Shown: positions 44,880 to 54,769 of the stretch, one piece after another
Layout: each line of letters starts with the position of its first letter
Position numbering within the stretch: position 1 is the stretch's first letter
NCBI RefSeq assembly: GCF_041904905.1
Contig: NZ_JAYRMI010000004.1
Coordinates: 1-64,000, forward strand
DNA from: Zoogloea sp041904905
GTDB taxonomy: Bacteria > Pseudomonadota > Gammaproteobacteria > Burkholderiales > Rhodocyclaceae
Length of the DNA stretch: 64,000 bases
Direction: 5' to 3'
The notes under the pieces: model-generated
What the model saw: the letters and a program-made list of their open reading frames with translations, nothing else
Database searches by the model: none
What the model was told of the DNA's origin: nothing
Translations under genes and position numbers: made by a program

Positions 44880-45229
44880 ATTGACGCGTCGCACTTGCCC
44901 GTGCGGCCCCACTGTCACCTCGACCCCAACAAGTCCGAGAACATCGTCCCCTGAGGGGGCGGCTGGGGGCGCTGGTGTTCGACGCCGACGGTGCGGTGCT
45001 GGCGGTGCGCGCGCTGGTGCCGGCGGCCGGGTCGATCGGCCTGCACGTGCCGCCCGGGGTGTTCCGCAGCATCGTGGCGCTTGAAAGCGGCACGGTGTTC
45101 ATCGAGATCAAGGCCGGCCCCTACGCGGTGCCGGTGGCTGCCGAATGGGGGCAGTGGGCCCCGGCGGAGGGCGAGCCGGGGGTTGTCGATTGCCTGGCGG
45201 GCATGGTCGTGGCGGTCAGAGGGGCCTGA
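44880..45229 (+). pseudogene. Frameshifted wbuC-like cupin remnant
   Basis: Two frames together resemble the C-terminal two-thirds of a WbuC-type cupin. The first (44880-44953) reads RRIDASHLPVRPHCHLDPNKSE, with the metal-binding PHCH. The second (from about 44951) reads LRGRLGALVFDADGAVLA, then IGLHVPPGVFRSIVALESGTVFIEIKAGPY. One base appears lost near 44952 (GTCCCCTGAGG), which brings a TGA in frame. The N-terminus is replaced by the 21-bp array. The downstream half alone has an ATG at 44975 but lacks the metal site. Confidence 0.6.
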
Positions 45230-47663
45230 TCGGGGTGGCGGGCAGGCTGCCGGCTTCCAGTAGCCCGGTGACGGCCTTTGCCGGCAGGGGCGGGCTGAAC
45301 AGGTAGCCCTGGGCTGCCGCGCAGCCTTCCCTCAGCAGGAAGGCCATCTGCTCGGGGGTCTCGGTGCCCTCGGCGATCACGTCCAGGTGCAGGTTGTGGC
45401 CCAACTGGATGATTGCCCGGACGATGGTGGCGTCGTCGGGGTCGTCGGTCAGGTCGCGCACGAAGCTTTGGTCCACCTTGAGCCGATCGACCGGAAAGCG
45501 CTTGAGGTAGGCGAGGCTCGAATAGCCGGTGCCGAAGTCGTCGATGGACAGGCGCACCCCCAGGGCCTTGAGCCGCCCCAGGGTGGTCAGGATGTCGGGG
45601 CCGGACTGCATCAGCAGGGATTCGGTGAGTTCCAGCTCCAGCCAGCGCCCGTCGATGCCGCCGGTGGTCAGCGCCGCGGCCACGGTGGCCACGATGTCGC
45701 TGCGCCGGAACTGCAGCGCCGACAGATTCACCGCCACCGGGATCGGTGGATAGCCCGCGTCCTGCCACGCTGCGGCCTGCCGGCAGGCGGTGTGCAGCAC
45801 CCATTCGCCGATCGGGACGATCAGCCCGCACTCTTCGGCCAGGGGGATGAAGCGTGCCGGCGGGATGCCGCCCATCACCCCGCTGAACCAGCGCAGCAGT
45901 GCCTCCATGCCGATGATCCGCCCGCTCGCCAGGTCCACCTGGGGTTGGTAGTAGAGCTGGAACTCCTGCTGGGCCAGGGCGTGGCGCAGGCCGTTCTCCA
46001 GGTGCAGGCGCTCCAGGGCGTTGATGTTCATCGCCTCGTCGAAGAAGCGGTAGGTGTTCCGGCCGCTCTCCTTGGCGTGGTACATGGCGGTGTCGGCGTT
46101 CTTCATCAGCACCTCTACCGAGTCGCCGTCTTCGGGGTAGAGGGCGATGCCGATGGAGAAGGAGGTGCCCAGCTGCTGGCCGTCCACGTCGAAGGGGGCC
46201 TGCAGCAGGCCCAGGATCTTCTCTGCCACCCGCGCCGCGTCGTCGGGCACGTCCACGTCGGTGAGGACGATCAGGAACTCGTCGCCCCCCTGACGGCTCA
46301 CCGTGTCGGTCTCGCGCACGCAGCTGGTGAGGCGCTGGGCGACGCCCTGGAGGAGGCGGTCGCCGGTCATGTGGCCGAGGGAGTCGTTGATGGTCTTGAA
46401 GCGGTCCAGGTCGAGGAACATCAGCGCGATGCGCGTGCCGTGGCGGGTGGCGTTGGCGAGGGCCTGGTCGAGGCGGTCGCGCAGCAGGGTGCGGTTGGGC
46501 AGGCCGGTGAGGGGGTCGTGCTGGGCGAGGAAGGCGATGCGCGCCTCGGAGGCCTTGCGCTCGGTGATGTCCGACAGCACCGCCACGTAGTGGGTGACCC
46601 GCCCGACCTTGTTGCGCACCGCGCTGATCGACAGGGACGAGGGGTAGAAGGTGCCGTTCTTGCGCCGGTCGTGGATCTCGCCCTGCCAGAAGCCCATGAT
46701 GTCGATGTCCCGCCACATGGCCTCGTAGAAGGACTTGTCGTGGTGGCCGGAGCGCAGCAGGCGGGGGGTCTGGCCGATGGCTTCTTCGGCGGTGTAGCCG
46801 GTGACCTCGGTGAAGGCCCGGTTGACCGACAGGATGCGCTCCTGGGCGTCGGTGACGATGATGGCTTCGACGCTGTTCTGGAACACCGTCCAGGCAAGCC
46901 GCGATTGCTCTTCGTGGGCGCGGCGGATGGTGATGTCGGCGACGGTGGTGACCACGCCGCGTACCCGCCCGGTGGGGTCGTCGTCCTCGAACAGGGGCAC
47001 GGCGTTGCTCCACAGCCAGCGCCGGCTGCCGTCGGCGCGGTCGATGCCGAGCATGCCGGCCTGGGGCAGCCCGGCGCGAAGGGCGCGGGCCGATGGGGTG
47101 TCGCTGGCCCTGATGGGGTTGCCGTCGTCGTCGAGGTAGGTGATCCGCTCCTCCACCCGCCGCCACTCGCTCAACTGCTCGGAGGTGAGCCCGAGGATCT
47201 CGCAGGCGGCCACGTTGTGGGCCAGCAGGCGTCCGTCCACATCGCGCATCACCACGCCTTCGCCCATCGACGCGAGGAGGGTGCCCAGGCGGGTTTCCCG
47301 CTCGCGCAGTTCGGCTTCGGTGTTGCGCCGGTCGGTGATGTCGAGGCAGGAGCCGATGTAGCCGACGAACTCGCCGCCGGTGTCGAAGATCGGGCGGCCG
47401 GTGTCGATGATCCAGCGGTATTCGCCGTCGTGCCGGCGCAGGCGGTACTCCATCTCGAAGGGGGTGCGCACCGCGAAGTGCTCGAGATAGGTGCGCACGC
47501 AGCGGTCGAAATCTTCGGGGTGGACGCCGGTCGTCCAGCCGTCGCCGTACTCCTCCTCAAAGCTGCGGCCGGTGAAGGCGAGCCAGGTCTGGTTGAAGTA
47601 GTTGCACTTCGCGTTCAGGCCGGACCGCCAGATCAGCGCGGGCAGATGGTCGAACAGGGACAT
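45216..47663 (-). CDS. Multi-PAS GGDEF-EAL protein (c-di-GMP turnover)
   Basis: A protein of about 815 residues with three PAS/PAC units in the N-terminal half (the first around LIWRSGLNAKCNYFNQTWLAFTG, the second around GEGVVMRDVDGRLLAHN, the third around AIIVTDAQERILSVNRAFTEVTGY). A GGDEF domain with the active motif RQGGDEFLI follows, then an EAL domain with GMEALLRW and IDDFGTGYSSLAYLKRFPVDRLKVD. Both catalytic motifs look intact, so it may make or degrade cyclic di-GMP in response to the PAS ligands. No membrane segment is seen. The ATG at 47663 is preferred to a GTG 16 codons upstream. Confidence 0.92.
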   Translation of the reverse strand: MSLFDHLPALIWRSGLNAKCNYFNQTWLAFTGRSFEEEYGDGWTTGVHPEDFDRCVRTYLEHFAVRTPFEMEYRLRRHDGEYRWIIDTGRPIFDTGGEFVGYIGSCLDITDRRNTEAELRERETRLGTLLASMGEGVVMRDVDGRLLAHNVAACEILGLTSEQLSEWRRVEERITYLDDDGNPIRASDTPSARALRAGLPQAGMLGIDRADGSRRWLWSNAVPLFEDDDPTGRVRGVVTTVADITIRRAHEEQSRLAWTVFQNSVEAIIVTDAQERILSVNRAFTEVTGYTAEEAIGQTPRLLRSGHHDKSFYEAMWRDIDIMGFWQGEIHDRRKNGTFYPSSLSISAVRNKVGRVTHYVAVLSDITERKASEARIAFLAQHDPLTGLPNRTLLRDRLDQALANATRHGTRIALMFLDLDRFKTINDSLGHMTGDRLLQGVAQRLTSCVRETDTVSRQGGDEFLIVLTDVDVPDDAARVAEKILGLLQAPFDVDGQQLGTSFSIGIALYPEDGDSVEVLMKNADTAMYHAKESGRNTYRFFDEAMNINALERLHLENGLRHALAQQEFQLYYQPQVDLASGRIIGMEALLRWFSGVMGGIPPARFIPLAEECGLIVPIGEWVLHTACRQAAAWQDAGYPPIPVAVNLSALQFRRSDIVATVAAALTTGGIDGRWLELELTESLLMQSGPDILTTLGRLKALGVRLSIDDFGTGYSSLAYLKRFPVDRLKVDQSFVRDLTDDPDDATIVRAIIQLGHNLHLDVIAEGTETPEQMAFLLREGCAAAQGYLFSPPLPAKAVTGLLEAGSLPATPIRPL

Positions 47664-47802
47664 GGAGCTGTCCCGGTTGTCGGCCGGTTGAGGGGCAAAG
47701 GGCGTGGGCACGGTGAGTCAGCGGTCCGGTCGGTTCGTCGGGCGAAAGGAGAATCGTTGCCAAATGCATTCTAGGACCATTTCGGCACGAGTCGGCCCGG
47801 CT

Positions 47803-48096
47803 TTAGCACGTTGTTTCGCGTACGAAAGTGGCGTGGGTCGGCGGATCGGCAGCTTCGGTGGCCACGCGTTCCACCCGGGCTGCCGACGGGCCCCGGCGGG
47901 ACCACGCGACGAGGGCGTCCACCGCCTGGGGCGGGCCGGCGACGAGGGCTTCGACGGTGCCGTCGAGGCGGTTGCGCACCCAGCCGGCGAGCCCCAGTCG
48001 GGCGGCCTGGGCCTGGAGGGCGTTGCGGTAGCCCACGCCCTGCACGAGGCCGTGGATGCGCAGGCGGCGGGCGATGGGCTCAGAGGTTGTCTTCAT
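47803..48096 (-). CDS. acyP: Acylphosphatase
   Basis: A 97-residue acylphosphatase. RLRIHGLVQGVGYRNALQAQAARLGLAGWVRNRLDGTVEAL contains the phosphate-binding GLVQGVGYR loop with catalytic Arg and the Asn of WVRN. It hydrolyses acyl phosphates. The start lies 17 bases inside the 3' end of the SulP gene, so the two overlap. Confidence 0.92.
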   Translation of the reverse strand: MKTTSEPIARRLRIHGLVQGVGYRNALQAQAARLGLAGWVRNRLDGTVEALVAGPPQAVDALVAWSRRGPSAARVERVATEAADPPTHATFVRETTC

Positions 48097-49765
48097 CGAT
48101 GAAACGGGGCAGCAGGTCGCGGGCGCGGGCGAGGGCGCCGTAGATGTCGCCGCAGATGTTGTTGGGGCCGATCTCGTCGGCAAAGCCCGAGCGGACGACG
48201 AGCGACTCGGGCTGGGGGTTGAGGTTGCACAGGAGCAGGGCGCAGCCGTGCTTGTGGAGGTTCTTGCACAGGCTCTCGAGGCCCTCCAGGCCGGTGGTGT
48301 CGAGGCTGACCAGGTGGTTGAGTTCGAGGATCACCACCTCGGGGTGGCGCTGGGCCGGGTCGAGGAGGGTCTCGAGCTTGTTGATGGCGCCGAAGAACAG
48401 CGTGCCGTAGATGGAGTAGGCCACCACTCGCGGGGAGCCGTCGGGGTAGAGGAAGTTCGGCAGCATCGACAGCTCGGTGAGGGGCAGGCGCTCGATGCGG
48501 GTGAGGTTGGACATCCGGTAGATGAAGAACAGGGCCGCCAGCACCATGCCCAGCTCTACCGCCAGGGTGAGGTCGAACAGCACCGTGGTGAAGAAGGTGG
48601 TGAGCAGGGTGGTGCGGTAGGTGAGGGAGAAGCGCCGCAGCCCGCGGAACTCGTGCCATTCGCCCATATTGACGGCGACCACCACCACGATGGCCGACAG
48701 GGTGGCGAGCGGGATGTGGGTGGCGAAGGGCGCGAACACCAGCACCACCGCCAAGAGCACCAGCGCGTGGATCATGCCGGCCACCGGGCTGCGGCCGCCG
48801 GTGCGCACGTTGGTGGCGGTGCGGGCGATGGCGCCGGTGGCGGCAAAGCCGCCGAACAGCGGCGCGGCCAGGTTGGCGATGCCCTGGGCGATGAGTTCCT
48901 GGTTGGGGTCGTGGCGGTCCTCGATGGTGGCGTCGGCCACCCGCGCGGAGAGCAGCGACTCGATGGCGCCGAGGAGCGCGATGGTGAGCGCGGGGGAGAT
49001 GAGCTTGCCGAGGGTCTCGAGGGACAGGGCGGGCAGGGCGATGCCCGGCAGCTCCTGGGGAATTCCGTTGAAGCGGCTGCCGATGGTCTCGACCGGAAAC
49101 TGGAACAGGGCGTTGGCGACGGTGGCGACCACCAGCACCCCCAGCGGGCCGGGCAGCCGGGCCAGGGGCTTGAAGTGCCGGGCCAGCCGGTTCCACGACA
49201 GCAGCACCGCCACCGAGGCGACCGATAGCGTGACGGTGGGGATGTCGACGGTGTCCAGGTGGCCGATCAGCGCCTTCATCTTGCCGAAGAATTCGCCGGG
49301 CAGGTGGTCGATCCGGAGGCCCAGGAAATCCTTGATCTGGGCGAGGAAGATCACCACCGCGATGCCGTTGGTGAAGCCGACCACCACCGTCTTCGGGATG
49401 AAGCGGATCAGGCTGCCCAGGTGGAAGGCGCCCATCGCCACCAGCATGGCGCCGGCCAGCATGGTGGCGACGAGCAGGTTCTGCACCCCGTACTCGACGA
49501 CGATGCCGTAGATGATGGGGATGAAGGCGCCGGTGGGGCCGCCGATCTGCACCCGGGAGCCGCCCAGGGCCGAGATCAGGAAGCCGGCGACGATGGCCGT
49601 CCAGATGCCGGCGGTGGGGTTGAGGCCGGAGGCGATGGCGAAGGCCATGGCCAGGGGCAGGGCGAGGACGCCGACGGTGAGGCCGGCGGAGAGGTCACGG
49701 CCGAACTGGGCCCTGTCGTAGCCCGGCAGGGTGTCGAGGAGCTTGGGGTGGAAGGAGAACTTCAT
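48080..49765 (-). CDS. SulP-family anion transporter with STAS domain
   Basis: A 561-residue transporter. Residues 1-400 hold about 12-14 membrane spans with the SulP signature GLTVGVLALPLAMAFAIASG and GGPTGAFIPIIYGIV. A C-terminal STAS domain (about 435-545) has HPEVVILELNHLVSLDTTGLEGLESLC. SulP proteins import sulfate, bicarbonate or other anions; the substrate is not readable here. The 200-base gap upstream, before the small membrane-protein gene, shows no obvious promoter. Confidence 0.93.
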   Translation of the reverse strand: MKFSFHPKLLDTLPGYDRAQFGRDLSAGLTVGVLALPLAMAFAIASGLNPTAGIWTAIVAGFLISALGGSRVQIGGPTGAFIPIIYGIVVEYGVQNLLVATMLAGAMLVAMGAFHLGSLIRFIPKTVVVGFTNGIAVVIFLAQIKDFLGLRIDHLPGEFFGKMKALIGHLDTVDIPTVTLSVASVAVLLSWNRLARHFKPLARLPGPLGVLVVATVANALFQFPVETIGSRFNGIPQELPGIALPALSLETLGKLISPALTIALLGAIESLLSARVADATIEDRHDPNQELIAQGIANLAAPLFGGFAATGAIARTATNVRTGGRSPVAGMIHALVLLAVVLVFAPFATHIPLATLSAIVVVVAVNMGEWHEFRGLRRFSLTYRTTLLTTFFTTVLFDLTLAVELGMVLAALFFIYRMSNLTRIERLPLTELSMLPNFLYPDGSPRVVAYSIYGTLFFGAINKLETLLDPAQRHPEVVILELNHLVSLDTTGLEGLESLCKNLHKHGCALLLCNLNPQPESLVVRSGFADEIGPNNICGDIYGALARARDLLPRFIDEDNL

Positions 49766-49971
49766 GGGGCCTCCGCAATTGAGGGGTGAGACGGGGTGCG
49801 TCGGCAGACGCGGCTTGCGGAGGGGGGGAGCCCGGCCCGGTGCGGTGCTGGATGATCCAGCGCTTGCGGGCGCTCAGGCTGCCGTCGCGGCGGGGGGCGG
49901 GGTGGCCGCCGGCAGGGGCCAGGAAAACGTGGTGGGGAGCCGTGGTTTTCCTGGTGGGCATGGGCGACGGG

Positions 49972-50253
49972 TCAGGAGAACTTGGCGTCGTTGGCGGCCC
50001 GATTCTGGCGGGAGGTCGCGTGCATGACCTCCACCAGCATCTTGACCGCCGCGACGAACAGCAGCCCGCCGCCGATCGCGACGCACGCCCAGGCGTGCAT
50101 CGCGGTGGCGGGAAAGCCCGGCAGGATCGAGGCGCGCCCTTCCATCAGCCAGGCGGCGCCGATGGCGAGGATCAGCACCCCGACGAGGTCGAGCAGCGCC
50201 CAGCCCCAGAAGGCCAGGGTGAGACGCGGGAGCGGAGAACGGTTGGCTTGCAT
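49972..50253 (-). CDS. Small membrane protein of unknown function
   Basis: A 93-residue protein with two membrane helices (LTLAFWGWALLDLVGVLILAIGAAWL and WACVAIGGGLLFVAAVKMLVEVM). There is no recognised domain. The ATG at 50253 is preferred to a TTG three codons upstream; neither has a clear Shine-Dalgarno. It lies about 50 bases from metG on the same strand. Confidence 0.65.
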   Translation of the reverse strand: MQANRSPLPRLTLAFWGWALLDLVGVLILAIGAAWLMEGRASILPGFPATAMHAWACVAIGGGLLFVAAVKMLVEVMHATSRQNRAANDAKFS

Positions 50254-50304
50254 GGAAGGCAAAAATTTAGAAGCGCTGGCTGACAGTGGGCTTACATCAA
50301 GTTG

Positions 50305-52458
50305 TCACTTGACGCGCATGCCGGGCTGGGCGCCGGCGTCGGGGGACAGGATGAACAGGCCCGGGTTTTCGCCAGTGGTGTCGGAGGCGGCCAGCACCAT
50401 GCCTTCGGACATGCCGAACTTCATCTTGCGCGGGGCAAGGTTGGCGACCATCACCGTGAGGCGGCCGACCAGGGTGGCCGGGTCGTAGGCGCTCTTGATG
50501 CCGGCAAACACCTGACGGGGTTTCTCCTCGCCGATGTCGAGCTGCAGGCGCAGCAGCTTGGCGGCGCCCTCGACGTGCTCGGCGGAGACGATCCTGGCGA
50601 TGCGCAGGTCGACCTTGCCGAAGTCGTCGATGGAGATGAAGGGCTCGAACGCGTCGGCGCTGGCGGCTTCGGTGGCGGCGGCGTGGGCTTGGTGCTGGGC
50701 GTGGCGCTGCTCGGAATGGGCGGCCTTGGCGTCCTTGGCCGGCTTGGTGTCGGCGGCGGGGGCGAGGGATTCGCGGTTGGCTTCGAGCAGGGCGTCCACT
50801 TGCTTGCGCTCGATGCGGGTCATGAGGTGGCTGTAGGCGTTGATGGTGTGGCCGGCGGGCAGCGGGGCGAGCAGGTTGCTCCAGGTGAGCGCTTCGATGT
50901 TGAGGAAGGCTTCGACCTGGCTGGCGAGGGTCGGCAGCACGGGTTTGAGCAGGCCGGTGAGGGCCTTGAAGATGTTGATGGCGGTGGTGCACACCACGTG
51001 CAGGCGGGCGTCCTGGCCTTCCTGCTTGGCGAGTTCCCACGGCTTGTTATCGTTGACGTAGCCGTTGGCCAGATCGGCGAACTCCATGATCTTGCGCAGG
51101 GCGCGGCTGTAGTCGCGGGTTTCGAAGGCGGCCGTGACTTCGTCGATGTTCCAGTCGAGGCCGAAGGCCGGGTCGTGGGCGGCGAGCTTGCCGTCAAACC
51201 GCTTGGCGATGAAGCCCGCGCAGCGGCTGGCGATGTTGACGAACTTGCCCACCAGATCGGAGTTGACCTTGGCGATCATGTCGTCGAGGTTGAGATCGAC
51301 GTCTTCCATCGTGCCGTTGGACTTGCCGGCGAAGTAGTAGCGCAGCCACTCGGGGTTGAGCTTCTGTTCGGTGTAGCTGCGGGCGGTGATGAAGGTGCCG
51401 CGGCTCTTGCTCATCTTGGCGCCATCGACGGTGAGGAAGCCGTTGACGCACAGCTGGGTGGGCGTGCGGTAGCCGGCAAAGTGCAGCATCGCCGGCCAGA
51501 ACAGGGCGTGGAAGTACAGGATGTCCTTGCCGATGAAGTGGATCATCTCGGTGCCGGTGGCGGCAGCCGGGCCGGCCTCGGTGAAGGCGGCCACGTCGAT
51601 GTCGGCGTTGCGGGCGGCGAGATTCTTGAAGCTGGCGAAGTAGCCGATCGGCGCGTCCAGCCACACGTAGAAGTACTTGCCCGGCGCGCCGGGGATCTCG
51701 AAGCCGAAGTAGGGCGCGTCGCGGGAGATGTCCCAGTCGGAGAGCTTGTTCTCGCCGGCTTCGCCCAGCCATTCCTTCATCTTGTTGGCGGCTTCAAGCT
51801 GCAGGCGGCGGGCGCCGTCGGGCGTGGTGCCCTGGGTCCAGTCCCGCAGGAACTCGACGGCCTTGGGGTCGGAGAGGCGGAAGAAGTAGTGCTCGGAGGT
51901 CTTGAGCACCGGCTTGGCGCCGGAGACGGCGGAGTACGGGTTCTTGAGTTCGGTGGGCGCGTAGGCGGCGCCGCAGGCCTCGCAGTTGTCGCCGTATTGA
52001 TCGGCCGCGCCGCACTTGGGGCACTCGCCCTTGATGAAGCGGTCCGGCAGGAACATCTCCTTCACCGGATCGTAGAACTGCTCGATGGCGCGGGTGTCGA
52101 TGAGCTTCGCGCCGTCGCGCAGGCGGGTGTAGATGTCTTCCGCGTACCAGCGGTTCTCGGCGCTGTGGGTGGAGTGGTAGTTGTCGAAGGCCACGCCGAA
52201 ATCCCGGAAATCGCGGCTGTGCTCGCCGTGCACGCGGTCGATGAGCTGCTCGGGCGTCAGGCCTTCCTTCTCGGCGCGCAGCATGACCGGCGTGCCGTGG
52301 GTGTCGTCCGCGCAGACGTAATGCACCGTGTTGCCGCGCATGCGCTGGTAGCGCACCCAGATGTCGGCCTGAATGTAGCCCACCAGGTGGCCAAGGTGGA
52401 TGTCGCCGTTGGCGTAGGGGAGGGCGTTGGTGACGAGGATCTTGCGCGGGGTGCTCAT
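50305..52458 (-). CDS. metG: Methionyl-tRNA synthetase
   Basis: A 717-residue MetRS. It has the HIGH-type motif PYANGDIHLGHL, a zinc knuckle (CPKCGAADQYGDNCEACG), the KMSKS loop (DGAKMSKSRGTF) and a C-terminal tRNA-binding EMAP domain (FGKVDLRIARIVSAEHVEGA). A low-complexity His/Ala-rich linker (AKAAHSEQRHAQHQAHAAAT) joins the anticodon and EMAP domains. It charges tRNA-Met. It lies divergent from apbC, as in many betaproteobacteria. Confidence 0.98.
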   Translation of the reverse strand: MSTPRKILVTNALPYANGDIHLGHLVGYIQADIWVRYQRMRGNTVHYVCADDTHGTPVMLRAEKEGLTPEQLIDRVHGEHSRDFRDFGVAFDNYHSTHSAENRWYAEDIYTRLRDGAKLIDTRAIEQFYDPVKEMFLPDRFIKGECPKCGAADQYGDNCEACGAAYAPTELKNPYSAVSGAKPVLKTSEHYFFRLSDPKAVEFLRDWTQGTTPDGARRLQLEAANKMKEWLGEAGENKLSDWDISRDAPYFGFEIPGAPGKYFYVWLDAPIGYFASFKNLAARNADIDVAAFTEAGPAAATGTEMIHFIGKDILYFHALFWPAMLHFAGYRTPTQLCVNGFLTVDGAKMSKSRGTFITARSYTEQKLNPEWLRYYFAGKSNGTMEDVDLNLDDMIAKVNSDLVGKFVNIASRCAGFIAKRFDGKLAAHDPAFGLDWNIDEVTAAFETRDYSRALRKIMEFADLANGYVNDNKPWELAKQEGQDARLHVVCTTAINIFKALTGLLKPVLPTLASQVEAFLNIEALTWSNLLAPLPAGHTINAYSHLMTRIERKQVDALLEANRESLAPAADTKPAKDAKAAHSEQRHAQHQAHAAATEAASADAFEPFISIDDFGKVDLRIARIVSAEHVEGAAKLLRLQLDIGEEKPRQVFAGIKSAYDPATLVGRLTVMVANLAPRKMKFGMSEGMVLAASDTTGENPGLFILSPDAGAQPGMRVK

Positions 52459-52679
52459 GGGTGGGGCCTGGGACGGATTTATTTGTAAACTGCCCATTCT
52501 AGCAAAGCCGGACGGGCATCGTCCGGCACGGCGCGCGCCGGTCGACGCCCTTAACCTGCAGCGCGCTTTTGGGTAAACTGGACTAAATTACTCGGATTTG
52601 GTGCGCCGCAGCGCGCCGGTCCAGCCGGGATCGCCACCCCTTGTCCTTCCTTTTTCGCCGCACGCCGGCCCCCCACATC

Positions 52680-53771
52680 ATGAGCCTCACCGAACAAAGC
52701 GTCCTCGACAGCCTCCGGCAATATGCCGACCCCAACACCGGCAAGGATTACGTTTCGAGCCGTGCCGTGAAGAACCTGCGCGTCAGCGGTGCCGACGTGT
52801 CCTTCGACATCGAGCTGGGCTACCCGGCGCAGACCCAGATCGATGCGATCCGCCAGGCGGTGATTGCGCGGGTGAAGGCCGTGCCGGGCGTGGGCAACGT
52901 GAGCGCCAACGTGTTCAGCCGGATCGTCGCCCACGCGGTGCAGCAGGGCGTGAAGCTGCTGCCCGGGGTGAAGAACATCGTGGCCGTGGCGTCCGGCAAG
53001 GGCGGCGTGGGCAAGAGCACCACCGCGGTCAATCTGGCCCTCGCGCTGGCGGCCGAGGGTGCCAGGGTCGGCATGCTCGACGCCGACATCTACGGCCCGT
53101 CGCAGCCCCAGATGCTGGGCATCGGCGGCGAGCGCCCCGAAAGCCACGACGGCAAGACCATGGAGCCCCTCGAGGCCCACGGCCTGCAGGTGATGTCCAT
53201 CGGCTTCCTGGTCGATGTGGAGACCCCGATGGTGTGGCGCGGCCCGATGGCCACCCAGGCCCTCAACCAGCTCCTGAAGGAAACCAACTGGCACGATCTG
53301 GATTACCTCGTGATCGACATGCCGCCGGGCACCGGCGACATCCAGCTCACCCTCTCCCAGACCGTGCCGGTGACCGGTGCGGTAATCGTCACGACGCCCC
53401 AGGATATCGCCTTGCTCGACGCCCGCAAGGGCCTCAAGATGTTCGAGAAGGTCGGCGTGCCCATCATCGGCATCGTGGAAAACATGAGCATCCACATCTG
53501 CTCGAAGTGCGGGCACGAGGAGCACATCTTCGGCACCGGCGGTGGCGAAACCATGTGCGCGGATTACGGCGTGCCCTTCCTGGGCGCGCTGCCGCTGGAC
53601 ATCCAGATCCGTCAGGAAGTGGACAGCGGCGTGCCGACCGTGGTGGCCGACCCGGATGGCCGGGTGGCTGAAATCTACAAGGGGATCGCCCGCAAGGTGG
53701 CCATCGCCATCGCCGAACGGGCGAAGGACATGAGCCACAAGTTCCCCAACATCGTGGTCCAGAATACGTGA
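52680..53771 (+). CDS. apbC: Mrp/ApbC-family Fe-S cluster carrier ATPase
   Basis: A 363-residue protein. An N-terminal MIP18/DUF59 domain (residues 1-85) precedes the ParA-like ATPase with deviant Walker A ASGKGGVGKSTTAVN and the cluster-binding motif CSKCGHEE (CxxC). It binds and delivers [4Fe-4S] clusters to apo-proteins. It overlaps the next small lipoprotein gene by four bases. Confidence 0.95.
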   Translation: MSLTEQSVLDSLRQYADPNTGKDYVSSRAVKNLRVSGADVSFDIELGYPAQTQIDAIRQAVIARVKAVPGVGNVSANVFSRIVAHAVQQGVKLLPGVKNIVAVASGKGGVGKSTTAVNLALALAAEGARVGMLDADIYGPSQPQMLGIGGERPESHDGKTMEPLEAHGLQVMSIGFLVDVETPMVWRGPMATQALNQLLKETNWHDLDYLVIDMPPGTGDIQLTLSQTVPVTGAVIVTTPQDIALLDARKGLKMFEKVGVPIIGIVENMSIHICSKCGHEEHIFGTGGGETMCADYGVPFLGALPLDIQIRQEVDSGVPTVVADPDGRVAEIYKGIARKVAIAIAERAKDMSHKFPNIVVQNT

Positions 53772-53956
53772 GCAAACTCAATGTCGTGATGCGCGCTGCC
53801 CTGGCGGCGGCGCTTGCCGCCGGGCTGTCCGGCTGCGTGGTGGGCACCGTGGTCGGCACCGCCGTGGATGTGGGCGTCGAAGTGGTCAAAGTGCCCTTCA
53901 AGGTCGGCAAGGGCATCTACGACGTGGTGAAGGACGACGAGCCGGCCGGCAAGTAA
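53768..53956 (+). CDS. Small lipoprotein, NF038104-like
   Basis: A 62-residue lipoprotein. The signal peptide (MRAALAAALAAGLSGC) has the lipobox LSGC, followed by a Val/Gly-rich segment (VVGTVVGTAVDVGVEVVKVPFKVGKGIYD). The start is a GTG that overlaps the apbC stop. The role is unknown; small lipoproteins of this sort are common after apbC in betaproteobacteria. Confidence 0.8.
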   Translation: MSKLNVVMRAALAAALAAGLSGCVVGTVVGTAVDVGVEVVKVPFKVGKGIYDVVKDDEPAGK

Positions 53957-54087
53957 GTCGTCTGCCCGCCGGGCGGATCGTCCAGGGTTTTGCGGTGACG
54001 GCGGTCGCGTGGCCGCCGTCACGCATTTGGCCGTAATTTCCTGCGCGCTGGATGTAGAATGCGCGTTTTTGTGCAGGGGCAGCCAGC

Positions 54088-54657
54088 GTGAGCATCAAGT
54101 CGGACAAGTGGATTCGCCGCATGGCGGAAGGCGATGCGAAGATGATCGAACCCTTTGCCCCCGAACTGGTGCGCCAGAACGAAGGCGGCAAGATCGTCTC
54201 CTACGGCACCTCGAGCTACGGCTACGACGTGCGCGTGGCCAACGAGTTCAAGATCTTCACCAACATCAACTCCACGATCGTCGATCCCAAGAACTTCGAC
54301 GAGCGCAACTTCGTGGACTTCACCGGCGACGTGTGCATCATCCCGCCGAACTCCTTCGCGCTGGCCCGCACGGTTGAATACTTCCGCATCCCGCGTAGCG
54401 TGCTCACGGTGTGCCTGGGCAAATCCACCTACGCGCGCTGCGGCATCATCGTCAATGTGACGCCCCTCGAGCCCGAGTGGGAAGGCCACGTGACCCTGGA
54501 GTTCTCCAACACCACGCCGCTGCCCGCCAAGATCTACGCCAACGAAGGCGTGGCCCAGATGCTTTTCTTCGAGTCGGATGAAACCTGCGCCACCTCCTAC
54601 AAGGATCGCGGCGGTAAATATCTGGGTCAGACCGGCGTGACCCTGCCGAAAATCTGA
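54088..54657 (+). CDS. dcd: dCTP deaminase
   Basis: A 189-residue enzyme of typical length. SIKSDKWIRRMAEGDAKMIEPF begins the protein, SYGTSSYGYDVRVANEF contains a substrate-contacting Arg, and the active-site Glu lies in the WEGHVTLEFSN segment. It converts dCTP to dUTP for thymidylate synthesis and thus works with ThyA, encoded 3 kb downstream. It starts with GTG. Confidence 0.97.
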   Translation: MSIKSDKWIRRMAEGDAKMIEPFAPELVRQNEGGKIVSYGTSSYGYDVRVANEFKIFTNINSTIVDPKNFDERNFVDFTGDVCIIPPNSFALARTVEYFRIPRSVLTVCLGKSTYARCGIIVNVTPLEPEWEGHVTLEFSNTTPLPAKIYANEGVAQMLFFESDETCATSYKDRGGKYLGQTGVTLPKI

Positions 54658-54769
54658 AATACTAGGCAGCTAAACTTGAACAAGGGGCGGACCATGCGCA
54701 GCCACGCGGGTCCGCCCAACGCTTTTTGTTGATCCGCCCCAACTCAAATCGGGCATCGAGGAGTCGAGC

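Noticed and set aside
44668..45111. QHKG-type repeat protein on the minus strand
   Set aside because: It is the reverse reading of the same array plus the wbuC remnant.
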